From Ectobius pallidus (taxonomy: Eukaryota > Arthropoda > Insecta > Blattodea > Ectobiidae): DNA of 64,000 nucleotides. The position numbers and the translations under genes were made by a program. A model generated the notes under the pieces. It was not told the DNA's origin. It was given only the letters and a program-made list of their open reading frames with translations, and did no database searches. The stretch lies in NCBI GenBank assembly GCA_964059195.1, contig CAXKWD010000011.1:8572366-8636365 (forward strand), in the 5' to 3' direction. Positions 11,576 through 23,385 of this stretch are shown here, piece by piece (positions within the stretch are counted from its first letter, which is position 1; each line of letters begins with the position of its first letter).

Positions 11576-12130
11576 AGTTAAAACAAAGACTGGGGACCCA
11601 TGGACAAGTTAGAGAAGAAAATTAACAGACAGAGTGAGAAAGAGAATATGAAGTATGAGGGGATTGGGCTGGAAAAATTATTTCCGGAAGTTGGCCGTGA
11701 CTTCACTTCCTGAGAAAAGAATGTGGTTTGTTCTTCAAGCAGTACAAATGAGTTCGTTGTACTCCACGATACATTAAGTACCAGCTCCATTCCAGGATCT
11801 TTCTGATAGAGAAGTGAGTCTGTGCAAATATTAAGCATTCACCACACTGCATACTAATACGGCAGGCCTACTTTCAATTACTACTCATTCACTTCGCACA
11901 TCTTCATTACTCTCTCCGCTTAGCTGGACGCGTCTTCCATACAACTTCTGCGATTTATTCATGTTTATTCACCAGAAGAATTTTGTACATATTCATGGCC
12001 TCATCACTTAAAGCTAACAAGTAAGATTCTTAATGGTAATATGATTCTAAGATTTTTAATGTTAATACCATTCTCATTACAGTTAATATTCGCAGTACTA
12101 AAAATCCATTATCATCAGTATCTTTAAAGT
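11576..12130. other. Non-coding spacer, no feature recognised
   Basis: No domain or repeat boundary was identified. The minus frame 11578-11838 has no recognisable motif. Confidence 0.4.
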
Positions 12131-12131
12131 A

Positions 12132-12499
12132 CAGTAGAGTCTCGCTATTCCAAACCCCGACATTCCGAGAATCCGCCTATTCCGAACAGAGTTCAGAAAA
12201 AGTACCGTTTTTTTAACTTAAAAAGACGTTCGTGAAAAAACGTACATTTATTGCTATGCAAAGAAGTTAAATAGAGGCATACATAGAGCCTAAGCTTGAT
12301 GAAAACGCCTGAAACCAAATTGGAATGAAAGCTGGTTACTTACAGCACACGTCGGCTCCATTTACAGAATCCCCCGCACTTTATTTACGCCTTAACAAGT
12401 TAATACGTTGATATTATTCATGAAATCCGCCTATTCCGAATTCCCGCTGAACCGAACGGTGTTCGGTCCCAATTAGTTCGGAATAGCGGGACTCTACTG
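12132..12499. mobile_element. pogo/Tigger-type MITE, 368 bp, TA target
   Basis: The left end cagtagagtctcgctattcc and the right end ggaatagcgggactctactg form about 20-bp terminal inverted repeats. They are flanked by TA on both sides (12130-12131 and 12500-12501). The sub-terminal attccgaa/ttcggaat motif repeats inward on both sides. CAGTAGAGTC-type ends with TA targets are known from pogo/Tigger elements. There is no transposase frame inside. Confidence 0.85.
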
Positions 12500-12984
12500 T
12501 AATTTAAAAATTGTAACTTACAAGTGATCTTATTTCGCAGTAACCTATTTGCGTAACATATTACAATGAAGATATGCCGGCTCACTTGACACAAATACTT
12601 TACTTACCAAGTGCAATATTTTTACCATTATTGTTATTAATATTAATTATTATTATTAAACACTTTTATAATAGTTTAAAACACTTTCTGAATGCCAGAT
12701 ACACAGTAAATCAGGCGTCTGCCCTATAGACACCATTTTACAGTAGGCCTACACATGAAATATACAGTTTTTATTTATTAGTTATTTCTGCCATAGCGTC
12801 TATGATAAAATTTCACTCTCCAACTCTATGACTTACAGAAAGTGTATTATGGGTGATTTCATAACAAAGAAATGACAGATTTTGCGCACTGAGAAGCCCT
12901 TTATCTAATAATCTCCACAGGTGCTGATTTTTCTTAGTGATTGATTCTATTTGTTCTTGAATCTCATATGAACAAAGTCTCTGC

Positions 12985-13268
12985 AGTAAATATAATATAT
13001 ATAAATATAAAATAATAATATAAAATAATATATTATAAATTATAAATATATATTATATAAATATATTATATTTATATTTATATATATTTATTTTATATAT
13101 ATTATATATTTATTTTATATATATTATATATTTATTTTATATATATTTATATTTATTATATATATTTATATATATTATATTTATATATTTATATTATAAT
13201 ATTATAATATAAATATATATTATAAATATAATATAAAATATATAATATAATATAATATAATATAACTT
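12985..13268. repeat. AT-only low-complexity tract, ~280 bp
   Basis: Almost uninterrupted A/T with mixed tata, tatatt and ataata units. It is not a clean microsatellite and has multiple self-complementary blocks. Confidence 0.9.
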
Positions 13269-13925
13269 TTTTAATATTTTAGGCGAAAACAAAGTAAACT
13301 ATAAGTAAAGCAATACGCATACTTCATCTTTTGAAAGAGTAGCCTGCAAAAGATAAGTTCATACAGACCTCATCGCAGTATCTTGAAAACGTATTGATTT
13401 GAATTATAAGGAAAACCATATTAGATATAGAAGTTCCGGGAAACGAGTGATAAACAAACCTGATGTGGGGAAGGGACTTCCTCTGTTGCAAAAACTGAAC
13501 CATCCTTATTGGCTATCCAGGATTCCTCTTGCTGTATAACAACGGAAGTATGAGAAATTTAATAAGAAGTATCTATAACGCAACAGGGCACTTCATAATC
13601 TAATTTCCCAAAATAATGAGTAGAAAAATGTACTTGAGCCAGTTAAGGTATTTTGAGGGATTCGTCGGTTCATTAACGCGTTTAGTATTTAACAAATATA
13701 AATTTTAAATTCATTGGATAGTTTTTAAAAGTATAATATGTATATGTGTGACTCTTTCTACCCGTCATACTCGGCGAGCCAACCACTACTTATTTAACAT
13801 GGGTCATGCCACCTTAATTCCACATGCGTCCAGAGAATCGCATTCCCGGAAATATTTAGTAATCTGGCCGGAAGACATATTGCTGAAGTCGCGAAAAGGT
13901 CTCCGCAAAAAGCTGTATTATATAG

Positions 13926-14206
13926 CAGAGGCGTAGCGAGGGGGGGGGGGGTTGGGGGGTTTGAAACCCCCCCCCCATTGATTAAAAAAAGGAAAATTGT
14001 ACAATTTTTTTAAGTCTGCTTAAAAATTACTTAGTATGAGTATAAAGCGTGGGAAGCTTAAAAGTCGTTACTGTGCATCTTAATTTTTAAAATTTTCCGG
14101 GGGAGGACACCCCGAGCCCCCCTCTCCCTGGGGGTATTCCATACCCCCAGATCCCCCGGATGTTATAACCCCCCCCCCCCATATGGTCGGCCTGGTTACG
14201 CCTATG
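13926..14206. mobile_element. hAT-like MITE with poly-G/poly-C arms
   Basis: The ends cagaggcgtagcgagg and ggttacgcctatg are inverted repeats over about 11 bases. Immediately inside lie runs of 10 or more G and then C, mirrored at the other side by gggggtattccatacccccag and a run of C. The flanks tatatag occur on both sides, but the duplication is imperfect in register because the target is itself a TA tract. Confidence 0.65.
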
Positions 14207-15592
14207 TATATATAGTTGGAACAGAGCGACGCATTTTGAAAGCGAGAGATTATCCAAAATTTAGGTTTTTATGAATTCAATGAATACCTCTACATATTTG
14301 AAATAACATTATTTGTTGCGAAATATTAAATATCTGCCCACCACTGAAAAAAATTGGGCATTTTTTAAAAAAGAAATGAAAGCATTTTTTTTTCCGATTT
14401 AAACTTGGTCTCTTACAGAGCGTGCAAATGTGGACAAGGCATTTAATTCCTTAGAGAGTGCATCATTAAGAATTAATTACCCGAAAGCTAAGTGTCCGAT
14501 TTGTATATGAGCTTAAACAGTTTTGTCAAAGGTGAGAAATAGAATGACGCTAAATTTCGAATTTTGAATTTTTCTTCGCTAATCGCGACTGTCTTCTCTT
14601 AATTTCCACTTGTAGCAAGTAAATTTTAGCATCTGAAAAGAAACCAGTTGAGGAGGATTGTGCATAATGGATGGTAGGACCTACAGGCAGAACCTTAACA
14701 ATTGCCTTCGGTCATACTGTGCGGAAAGTGTAACTGATAACAGCGGTGGATTTGTAAAGAAAAGAAAGTAATGTGCCCATTGCTTGCTGAAGAGGTCGTT
14801 GTTTCTTTAGTTGTTTTAGTGTTCTGACACTTCTGTCTTGTGCTCTTATGGCAAAGATATGAAAATCGGCGCATTAGATTGTTTTTATTGTTATTTCCAT
14901 TCCGAGTACAGGGCTGGAAGTTTGGACACTGAATATAGTCATATTGTGTCTGTCTCATCAGCCAAAATGTTTATGTGCTCTTGATGAATAATGATATAAG
15001 TGTATTAAAAAGTAAAAATCGTCTCTTTTACGTGGAGACTTGTGTATTTTATTATGTAATGTACAGTATTAGCAAATAACAATGACGATTGTCCATGAAT
15101 TTATATGTTCAGTGACAATAATGATTCTGATACGAAGCTAATTAAGTTGGTGTCATGAACGTATCTTCTGTTTAAGATAGCCGGAAACATAAGGGGATTA
15201 ACGAGTGAATTTTACGATATGCAGGAGTTACAGTAGTCGTATAATGCTTGTTTCTGTACATTTCAACTATTTTAATTAAATAAAATATTTGTTTCGGAAA
15301 TCAGGTAATAGGCATACATAGGCTTTCTACTTGTATGTAAAAAAAATAGGCAAAATATCTTTGCAGTACACAACACTAATACTAATATATGAACTAATGT
15401 TACCAAAATTAAATGTAGGCATTTTACATAACATCCATTCTCTAGAACAATCTAACTTGTATAGGTGAAGCTTATTGACCATGAATTATGAAGCACGGGT
15501 TTAGTAATTTGTATGTTTGTGCGCAAAATTTAATTGTTAAAAAGTGGAAGCCAGAAACATTCCCTTTAAAGAAGCCGTTGTTGTCAGGAACT
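14207..15592. other. Non-coding DNA, no feature recognised
   Basis: AT-rich sequence. The minus frame 14695-14958 has no domain. No inverted or direct repeats stood out on reading. Confidence 0.4.
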
Positions 15593-15600
15593 GTAATTAC

Positions 15601-16061
15601 TAGGGGCGGATTTCTATGACATGTCATATTTTTCCCCTTTGCATTATTTCAGGTTTCCGACTAATTTAAACCCGATTCCAAGCATCCTGGTGAAAATGGA
15701 ACGGCTTTTATTGTGCATATAACTGCATATTTAGGAAATGTTCAACTATTGTATCATATTTAGTATGAATATGCATATTTAGGTCGTTTTTTGGCATATT
15801 TGTGTGCATATTAAATAAATTTTGAAGTTTCATATATTTTGTAAATTTTGCATTATAATGATACTTTTTGAGAATTTACAGATATTTTAAATGATTGACA
15901 TTAAATTATAATAAAATGAATTGTAATGAAACTTTAAAAAATATACACAATGTGTAAGTGGTAAAGTCATATTTTAAATTTTATTGTTCGTATTTCAATG
16001 TTTTTAGGTCATAAATGCATGCATATATCCTATTTTTTAGGTCATAGAAATCCGCCCCCTA
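15601..16061. mobile_element. hAT-type MITE, 461 bp, near-perfect 8-bp TSD
   Basis: It begins taggggcggatttctatgac and ends with the inverse, gtcatagaaatccgccccct plus a. The flanks are gtaattac (15593-15600) and gtaaatac (16062-16069), 7 of 8 identical. The interior repeats gcatattta and 'ttaggtcat' motifs. The ends and interior style resemble the elements at 44.98 and 50.39 kb. Confidence 0.85.
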
Positions 16062-16069
16062 GTAAATAC

Positions 16070-16999
16070 TATAATCCGTAAGAAATAGTTTTAATTAACT
16101 TTGAAACAAATCCTAATACTATAAAATCCTTTAGGTTTTGTCTGAGGTAGAAGCTTGCGATATACGGAGGGAAGTGGAACGCAGTACTAGCAACAAAAGG
16201 CCATGAACCCCTTCACGTCTTGACAGCTCAACTATGCCAGCCATGGATAAGTGCCAGAGCTCTGTACTGTGTCCAAAGTGTCGACTCATGCCTCGGAAAA
16301 TAGTTTTAAAGTTGCTGGCCCATTGCTGATTTCACGAAGATTTATTAAATGAGATGTGGTTGCCAAAATATAGAAAACGCTGTTTGCAGGGCCGTTTTTG
16401 GAAAATTCCCGCCCATAGGCTCTCGTGTATCTGCCACCCCCTCTAAACAATTTTATAATAGTAAATACAGTCGAACTTTCAAAGCTGAAGGGACCAGCAA
16501 AAATATCTAATTAATAACTATTTCGAGTTTATTCCTTTGTAAAGGGCTGACAAAGGACCATGCTAAAAGTACGAATTATTTGGGAACTATTTTCATAGGA
16601 ATCGTTGACAAGATATTTTTATTTCATAAATCTTCTTGAGAACACAGAGGTTGTTTAATAAGTTTCAGTACTACGTATTTTTAACCTTTAGTACATTTCA
16701 TTGTTATTTAGTCAAAACTGAATGTTGAAAAAATTACAGTATAGCTTTTGAAATAGAGTATTTTCTGAGTCTGTTATTTAGGGCTACACTTGTTGGGTAA
16801 CTTATTAGTTCAGTCTTCTTAAAATATTAAAGTATTTCCTTTCTTTATGTAGGGTAGGCCTACATTAATCCTTAATGCATTTCCTTTCTGGTGGTTTAAG
16901 GTAAACTCTAGGTAGAACTGCATTCCACATGAGAATACAACAGCAATTCAAGTATTATTTGATTGATGTATTTTGTTTAATTCATAAAGCCCTTAGAAT
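16070..16999. other. Non-coding DNA, no feature recognised
   Basis: A cagggccgt-like start at 16389 hints at an orphan hAT terminus without a partner. Otherwise nothing is supported. Confidence 0.4.
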
Positions 17000-17110
17000 G
17001 GTATCCACATCCCCCCAAATCCTACCATCTGACGATGAAGTCAGAAATTTGACATATGCCTAGATGACGCAGCTGTTGGGTAGTAGGCCATATTCTTCTG
17101 TGGGTTGTGG
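17000..17110 (+). mobile_element. SINE family-4 tail fragment
   Basis: atgcctagatgacgcagctg and gtagtaggccatattcttct align with the tail of the SINE at 11.27-11.58 kb. The tRNA-like head is missing. Confidence 0.55.
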
Positions 17111-17479
17111 TATTGTGAAGTTTAGTTTAATACAAATAACTATAGATGGATCCCATTTTTCTGTATATATGCACCCTGAAAAGGTGGTAGTTGACTTTGA
17201 ATTGCTCTGTCAACCTGATGAGTCAAAATTATTGGCTGCAAGTTTATAAGGATGCAGTTTAAAGCAAAGGAAACTAGTTTCTGCATTCCCTAGTCCTGCA
17301 GGCCTCTGTTCTAGCTTTTGCCCCATTTTCAAATGTTATACTAAGTGCGCTGTGCATGAGGGTGTATGACAGAGTAAGAATCTCTCTATGTAGTAGTTTG
17401 GTATATTTCCAGGAGGCATTATACAGCAAGGGAACTTCTGGTATTTTTTGGAAACCACGGCTTTCTCTATTCAAATTAA

Positions 17480-18115
17480 ATAAAACCTTCAAAGTAGTCA
17501 CCTTCTGATCGTAAAAGAAGGGAAAACATTCAGTTCACTTTCTGAAGCACTTGTCCTTCTTGGACAGTTTGTTTAGCAAAGGCTAAAGAGCATTAAGATT
17601 ATTGCCTGATCTAAAATGTCGTCCACTAAGTTTTACGAAGAAGTGAAAGTTACAAGGTGCAAGATCCGGGGAATAGGGTGGATTTGCCATGACTTCAGAT
17701 GCCCTCTTTGTGTCTTGCATCGTACGAGCAGAAGTAGATCCCATGTTGCGACTTTTCTCAAGCCCAGATCATTGCAGATTATATCTTTAGCTGACCCATA
17801 TGAAATGTGCAATAGGTCTTCAAGCTTTGCTATCGAAAATCGACGATCTCCTCTCCACGTTGCATCATGGGTGTGGATGTTCATATCACTTTTTGATGTA
17901 TTTTGCCACGGCGCCATGGGTTGGCCTCCTAGCGTGGAGCATCCTCAAGTCGCTCTTCATCAGCTTTAAGTTTATATCACTCAGAAATGTGTTCTGGACA
18001 CAACTTAGTCCTTGTAATCGTCCTGTATCGTTTGCAGGGTGTCCGCTGCCGATTTATTAAAATGAAAGGCAAATGTAATTGCCGCATCTCGAAATCCATG
18101 CTGGATGCCTGGAAC
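17480..18115 (-). pseudogene. mariner transposase pseudogene with central deletion
   Basis: On the minus strand the order is as follows. ITFAFHFNKSAADTLQTIQ (about 18100-18020) is the first helix-turn-helix, usual form FxFxLGKxAxETxxxLxxAYG. GDRRFSIAKLEDLLHISYGS then AKDIICNDLGLRKV (about 17880-17745) is the second one. Directly after this comes NPPYSPDLAPCNFHFFVKL (about 17685-17620), which surrounds the third catalytic aspartate. The whole middle of the catalytic domain, including the first two aspartates, is missing, so this copy derives from an internally deleted transposon. Frame changes and stops add to the decay. The final GDYFEG near 17490 resembles the usual GDYVE end. Confidence 0.85.
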
Positions 18116-18511
18116 ACGTTCTTGCACAGTAGCTCCTCTTGCCAACTGAGTAATTCCGAGAGAGTGACATACTTGTACTTTCAGGTCGTACCTCTCTATA
18201 AGATTAGCTTGCGAATTTTCGTGATTGCGTATTTGGACGGAATAAAATCAGTCCCGTTATTTTTGATATCTGACTACTGATTATATCCGGAACGAAGTCC
18301 ATAGTAAAAGTAGGCCTTAATTTGAAGTCGAGGAGTGCATATTGGCTGTTGGATTCATTGACCGTTGATTCATTGACTATTGCGAACACACGGTCAGGGG
18401 AACTGAACATTGGGAACAAGGAAACATCGGTAATTATTATTTGTAACTTTTGCGCTTACACTAGTTTCACAAGCTGGTAGTAGTGTGCATTCTACTAATT
18501 CCATGTACGAT

Positions 18512-18515
<4 letters not shown>

Positions 18516-18561
<46 letters not shown>
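18516..18561. repeat. (TA)n microsatellite
   Basis: About 23 TA units, followed by a short (GT)5 tract at 18571-18580. Confidence 0.95.
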
Positions 18562-18564
<3 letters not shown>

Positions 18565-18669
18565 ATATATGTGTGTGTGTACATATTTTGTATATTTGTG
18601 TTAAAAAGTAATTGCGTATATGCATCTTGAAGCTATTTTTAATATTAAGCAAGTACCTGAAACGTAACC

Positions 18670-19430
18670 ACGTGCCCTCAGGGTCCCTCTGCCACTGTCA
18701 TGCGCCACTCTCCCCGGCCTCTCAGGAGAGAACCCGTAGGGTTGCGGCCAGGGCCGTAGCAAGGTCTTTCTGTACCCTTCTGTACAAATCTGCACCCTCC
18801 AATACTGGGGTGGGGGGTTTGAACTTTTTTTTTTTTTAATTTCTGAGAAATTGTTTATTATTTTAAAATAAAAACACTGTTATTATCAAAGAAAACCTAA
18901 ACCGCAATTTGAAAATGAACTAAGTGTTGGACTTTCAAGGTACTAGGACATTATTTTCTGGTGATTGAACTTCTTAAAAAATAATTAAATCATAAAATCT
19001 ATAATTTTTATTGCTTGATAAATTGTACCAGTTTAAAGAAAGGTGATATTTTTCATGGTTAATTGTGCGCCCTCTTTATACCTGCGCCCTTGGCGGGGGC
19101 ACATCTCGCCATCGCCTAGCTACGGCCCTGGTTGCGGCACACCAGAGAGCTCCTAAGTCCGCAGCACACCACCAATAACCCACATAACCAGAAGCCACGG
19201 GGTAGGATGGAAGAGGCTAGCATCGGGAGATGGCCCGAAAGCCGGAAAATAAACGGGATGATAATGAGATAGGGTTTGAAGGTGAAGTGCAGTGTGTTGG
19301 TGGACGAGAAGGGGAAACGGGAAAATCCAGGAGAAAATCCCCCTAAGTCATGGCTTCGACTACCATGAATGACACGCCCGTCTGCCTCGGGGCCGCTTGC
19401 ATGCCAGGCCCTCACGGCTGAATGCTGAAA
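18670..19430. repeat. GC-richer unclassified repeat, split by a hAT MITE
   Basis: Segments 18670-18748 and 19131-19430 are continuous once the MITE at 18749-19130 is removed. The body has aaacgggaaaatccaggag and acgcccgtctgcctcggggc, atypically GC-rich for the window. The frame 19116-19415 on the minus strand has no domain. I do not recognise the family. It could be a SINE or an old exon-like sequence. Confidence 0.45.
18749..19130. mobile_element. hAT-type MITE, 382 bp, perfect 8-bp TSD (copy 1)
   Basis: The ends are cagggccgtagcaaggtc and cctagctacggccctg. The target duplication gttgcggc lies at 18741-18748 and 19131-19138. The same family recurs at 51870-52203 with a different 8-bp duplication, so the boundaries are certain. 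There is no transposase inside. Confidence 0.95.
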
Positions 19431-19947
19431 TGCTCACATTACCACCAAACTTTTACTGTTTTAAGAACGTGAAGAAAAATATTAAGTATCTGTACAGACA
19501 CGAACCCATTGTTTAGTATGATTCGTTCAAAGAAAACCATATTTACATCTGTTGAAAACAAAGCATGCCTACAATTGTTGAAAATAAAGTAGAATCACAG
19601 TATAAGTAATAATACGCATACTGTGATAGAACACCCAAAAATGAAATATGTAAAAGTGAGGAAGGAGATATTTTTGAAAATCACCCTAAATAAGTACTGA
19701 ATGTAGTTAAGGATGTAGGCAGTTTAGAAATAAAAACTCATGCATAGAAAGAGAAAGTTTTGTAAGAGAATGCTCATAGGACTGAGAACGGGGAAAAAAG
19801 GCTCGTTTTTAAAGGGAAGGGATGAGTTTTCTTGACTAACATTTTAATACTATATAGTAAGTACTAAAACACATAATTATGTAGGCCTATCCATCGATAT
19901 CTCGATTTAAATTTAAAAAATGGATGTAAACAGTTTTGCAAGTGGAC

Positions 19948-19989
<42 letters not shown>

Positions 19990-20550
19990 TTCCGGCGTGT
20001 CGGTAATGTGAATATTCTTGTATATCTATCGTGTGCGTACATACTGTAGATTTTAGCAGCTGAACAGTTATTGGTTATTGCTTCTTTGTGTTTCTTTGTG
20101 CGTTTATTATTTCAAGCTGCACATAAAAGTGAACTTATCAGTTGTTATGATCGTAATTACAGGAACACATAAAGAGCTAGGCGATTGGACAATGTTTTTG
20201 GTTTATTGGTGTAATGTTGACACATTTAGTCATTTAGTGTTTATCTTTCTCGTGTTTGTCTTCCAGTGTTCACCTTTCCTGTGAACGTGGCACTTATTCT
20301 TTATGTAACACAGTCATAGTTACAGTAAATAGTTATTTTTACTATTAGTGCATATACATTTTGTTTCAAGCATTTTTTTCTCTTATCTACAGTTACATAG
20401 TTACAAGGTACGTTATTTAATTTTGCTATTTTTTTAATCATGAATCTCTTGTTGCCCTGGCAAGGAACTGCACACCTAGAAGTATTTTTTTTACTATACT
20501 TTGGTGCTGTAAAAGTCCTGAAAAGAGAAGGAACACACCTCATAATTGTG
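19431..20550. other. Non-coding DNA with a (TA)n tract
   Basis: A TA microsatellite lies at 19952-19986. The plus frame 20078-20284 and minus frame 20301-20543 show no domain. The hydrophobic stretch in the former arises from T-rich DNA. Confidence 0.5.
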
Positions 20551-20820
20551 CAGGTAGGGGGAAAAAAAGGGGACGGACTAAAATATCAGAGTTGCCGATA
20601 TGAGCCACTGCGCATGCCTAGCGGCATTTACAGGATAGCAGGGAATGTATTGAAATTTGTTCTAGTGTCGACTGTTGACTTAGGCCATTTCGAAACCCAG
20701 AATATGGTTTCTAATCGTATTGTTTTATAGCTGAATATGTTAATTATTAGTATTATTATAAAATACTAACACACATTATATTCGGCTTCAAGAGTCGGTC
20801 CGCTGTTTTTCTCCTACCTG
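20551..20820. mobile_element. Tc1/mariner-like MITE, 270 bp (copy 1)
   Basis: The ends caggtagggggaaaaaaagg and ttttctcctacctg are inverted repeats, with ggacggact/agtcggtccg just inside. The right flank is TA and the left is worn. The body matches the second copy at 29412-29667, for example the shared ttctagtgtcgactgtt and atttcgaaacccagaat. No coding capacity. Confidence 0.8.
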
Positions 20821-20965
20821 TATATTCTTTGTGAATCTCCCACCTACATAAAACATGAATGTTATATAAACATCTTACCTTTGTTAAGCAGTCAGAAGAC
20901 GAAAATCGCAAGGGGGGTTCCTCAGATCCAGATAAAGAAAATTGCCTGCCTACATAAAACCAAAA

Positions 20966-21075
20966 ACGCAAGTCGCTGGTATTTAGCTAAACATATGTAA
21001 ACAAGCATTCAATAACACCGTTACGAATCACTGGTATTTAGCTATACACATGTAAATGAGCAAACAGCGTAATAG
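20966..21075. repeat. Two-unit tandem repeat, 55-bp period
   Basis: ctggtatttagct occurs at 20976 and 21031, followed in each unit by acatatgtaaa or acacatgtaaa. The array abuts the Penelope-type terminus at 21.08 kb. Confidence 0.7.
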
Positions 21076-21175
21076 CATTCCTGAGGAAGGCCACTGAATG
21101 AAGATGGTCGAATGCTCGAGCCTAGTAATTTTGACACGGCTGATAACCCGAGAAGCCATCTTAAATAATCAGCGT
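21076..21175 (+). mobile_element. Penelope-like element terminus with hammerhead-like core
   Basis: CTGAGGA at about 21080 is followed by aggcc, a 13-base loop and ggtc, then GAAT where a hammerhead has GAAA. Downstream lies gacacggctgataacccgag then aagccatctt, which resembles the closing segment of PLE pseudo-LTRs and parallels the terminus at 24.3 kb on the other strand. No coding part remains. Confidence 0.55.
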
Positions 21176-21179
21176 CGTG

Positions 21180-22110
21180 AAAGCTTCAAGTTTTATAGCA
21201 TAATAGCAGTGGCACACTAAAATCTCCCTAGGATCCCAGAGTGAGGTGCGAGGGATAGTTACATCCACGTACTGATAAATGCAAAGAAAGTCAACACGCG
21301 GTCTTACAGAAGTTTTCATCAGAGGTGACAGTCCAAGCATGCATGCGCAGTTGATGCAGACGAGTCCAATAAATATTTTATTGCATGAAAGGGTGTATGG
21401 GTTAGTTGTGTCGTTGCTTCCGGTGCGGTAAGACCGTATAATGCAGTCAATAAACAAGATACCGTATTACAATCGCTTCTTTCGATAGTGCAGTTTAACT
21501 TTCTTACCCCTCCCCATGCTTTCTAGCATGCGTCACTTCCCCTCACGCGCGTCTTGCTCTCGCCTCTGGTTAATACCACTGTACCTTACGCACATAAAGC
21601 GTGTGTAAATTAACCTGAAAAAATTATATTCCCAAAAAAATATTAGGCCTAAATATAGAATAGCGCTTGCCTATAATATTTTTTCGTTCAGATTTGAATG
21701 TAGAGAAAATAATAAAATTTATTATTCGGATTTAGTAGGCTCACGACATAGTTCTATAAAAATGTCCTTGCTTAAGAATTCTGATTAAACTAGGCCTAGG
21801 TCATAAATGATGTTGACTTTGTTGAATTACCACTCTGCTATGTGATGTTTTTGTTGACCTCAGAAATATAAAATCTAATTATTCGCTCAGTTAACATGTG
21901 TGATGCTGTAAATTTAATTAACACTTCATTTATGATTCGATAAGTTCCTATTCCAAACATAATATTTATTACAAGTAATTATAAAAATATAGTCGATATA
22001 TTGTGCTTATTAATATATAATACTTATATTTCACTATCCTTAGAGTCAGTGTTTGTACTTTCGCTGAAGATTTCTTCACTTCAGTTTTTGATACAGTAAA
22101 ATCCAAGACC
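21180..22110. other. Non-coding DNA, no feature recognised
   Basis: No conserved frame. The minus frame 21161-21457 has no domain. Confidence 0.4.
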
Positions 22111-22121
22111 TAACTCTACAT

Positions 22122-22345
22122 CAGGGCTGTCCAACTGCAAGTGCCCCAAGGGCCGCTTTTTAAAAAAATGCTGTTTGGAAGGCCGCATTATAAAATGCTT
22201 CGTATGTAACTTTATCAGTGAGTTTTAATAGGTGTGGTATAAAAAGAAAAAAAAAACTCGTTTGTATTATTATTATTTTAATTTATTCAAAAACAATATC
22301 AAATAACAAAAAGTGAGTTCGCGAGCCTCATGTTGGACACCCCTG
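22122..22345. mobile_element. hAT-type MITE, 224 bp, perfect 8-bp TSD
   Basis: The ends cagggctgtccaac and gttggacacccctg are flanked by ctctacat at 22114-22121 and 22346-22353. An inner ggccgc motif is repeated. It is non-coding. Confidence 0.92.
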
Positions 22346-22353
22346 CTCTACAT

Positions 22354-22890
22354 CATTCTGCTCCACCATCCCACAAAGTAAACCCCCCTTTCATACAGAT
22401 CATGGTTGATTTTAGGGTTCCTGGGCGTTGGGACTCCCGGATTTCTTGATAATCGATACTCGAAGGCAAGTGAGTTCGTACCGGCCACTTTATCACTCTG
22501 GTCATTGTGCCATTGTGTCACTTCATTAAAGATCAAACTCAAGGCCTTTCCGGGTTGTAGCACAGTTCAGTAGGTAGCCCCCCACTCATTATCTTATACT
22601 GATAGTCATTTCTACGATTTTGTGATGGAAAAGAATCTGAGCAATGTTTTGCTTAATTTGGTGCACGTTTCTAACATTCCCTAAAACTGATGACATATTT
22701 TGCTTTTCACTCAGAAACTACTTGCAGTACAATACAAGAAATACATGTAGGTACTGTTTATGACGACTACGTCTGCCTATCTGTTCATGAGATGTCTTTA
22801 CAGCATAAATATACTACCCCACAACGGAGGCCAGGGTACAGCTGGGTCTTCGGTCCCCGGGCCCGACCATAAATGTACTAAATACACGGA
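22354..22890. other. Non-coding DNA, possible SINE debris
   Basis: A GC-richer stretch at 22380-22560 (ccgggttgtagcacagttca at its end) may be an inverted SINE head, but no box B is convincing. Confidence 0.35.
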
Positions 22891-22895
22891 TACAA

Positions 22896-22899
<4 letters not shown>

Positions 22900-22957
<58 letters not shown>
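22900..22957. repeat. (TA)n microsatellite
   Basis: About 27 TA units. They create the YIYIYI runs in frames over this area. Confidence 0.95.
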
Positions 22958-22958
<1 letters not shown>

Positions 22959-23305
22959 CTTTTCTGCATGAATTGTCTCCATACAGTTATTCTCCCGTAC
23001 AATATGTGAGTAGAGTATGCCATGCTATAAATTAAAACAGCTTCAACAGGAAACAACGTATAACAATTGTAACAGTTAAATGCAAAAGTGGCTTATAGAC
23101 CACTTAAGCTTTCGCCTCCATTGTACCTCTCAGTGTAATCGTGCTTCTCGTTATGCTATTTTTTAATTTTTATGTAATCCTGCTTCTTCCTGCAAGGGCC
23201 CCGAACACCCTACTGTCAGATGTTATAAAGCTAGAATATCAAAATATGATTCTATACATATGCAGTCCAAGTATTCTCAAGCTTCAAATCCACAACGTGT
23301 ACTAC

Positions 23306-23306
23306 A

Positions 23307-23344
<38 letters not shown>
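23306..23344. repeat. (AAT)n microsatellite
   Basis: Thirteen ATA/AAT units lie just upstream of the Penelope remnant. Confidence 0.95.
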
Positions 23345-23346
<2 letters not shown>

Positions 23347-23385
23347 CTGAAGAGCTCAAAGACGAAACAAATATGACTATGGTCT

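Noticed and set aside
17616..17969. 117-codon plus-strand frame as a host gene
   Set aside because: It is the antisense of a mariner transposase remnant.
22760..23056. Frames with YIYIYI runs on both strands
   Set aside because: They are translations of a (TA)n microsatellite.
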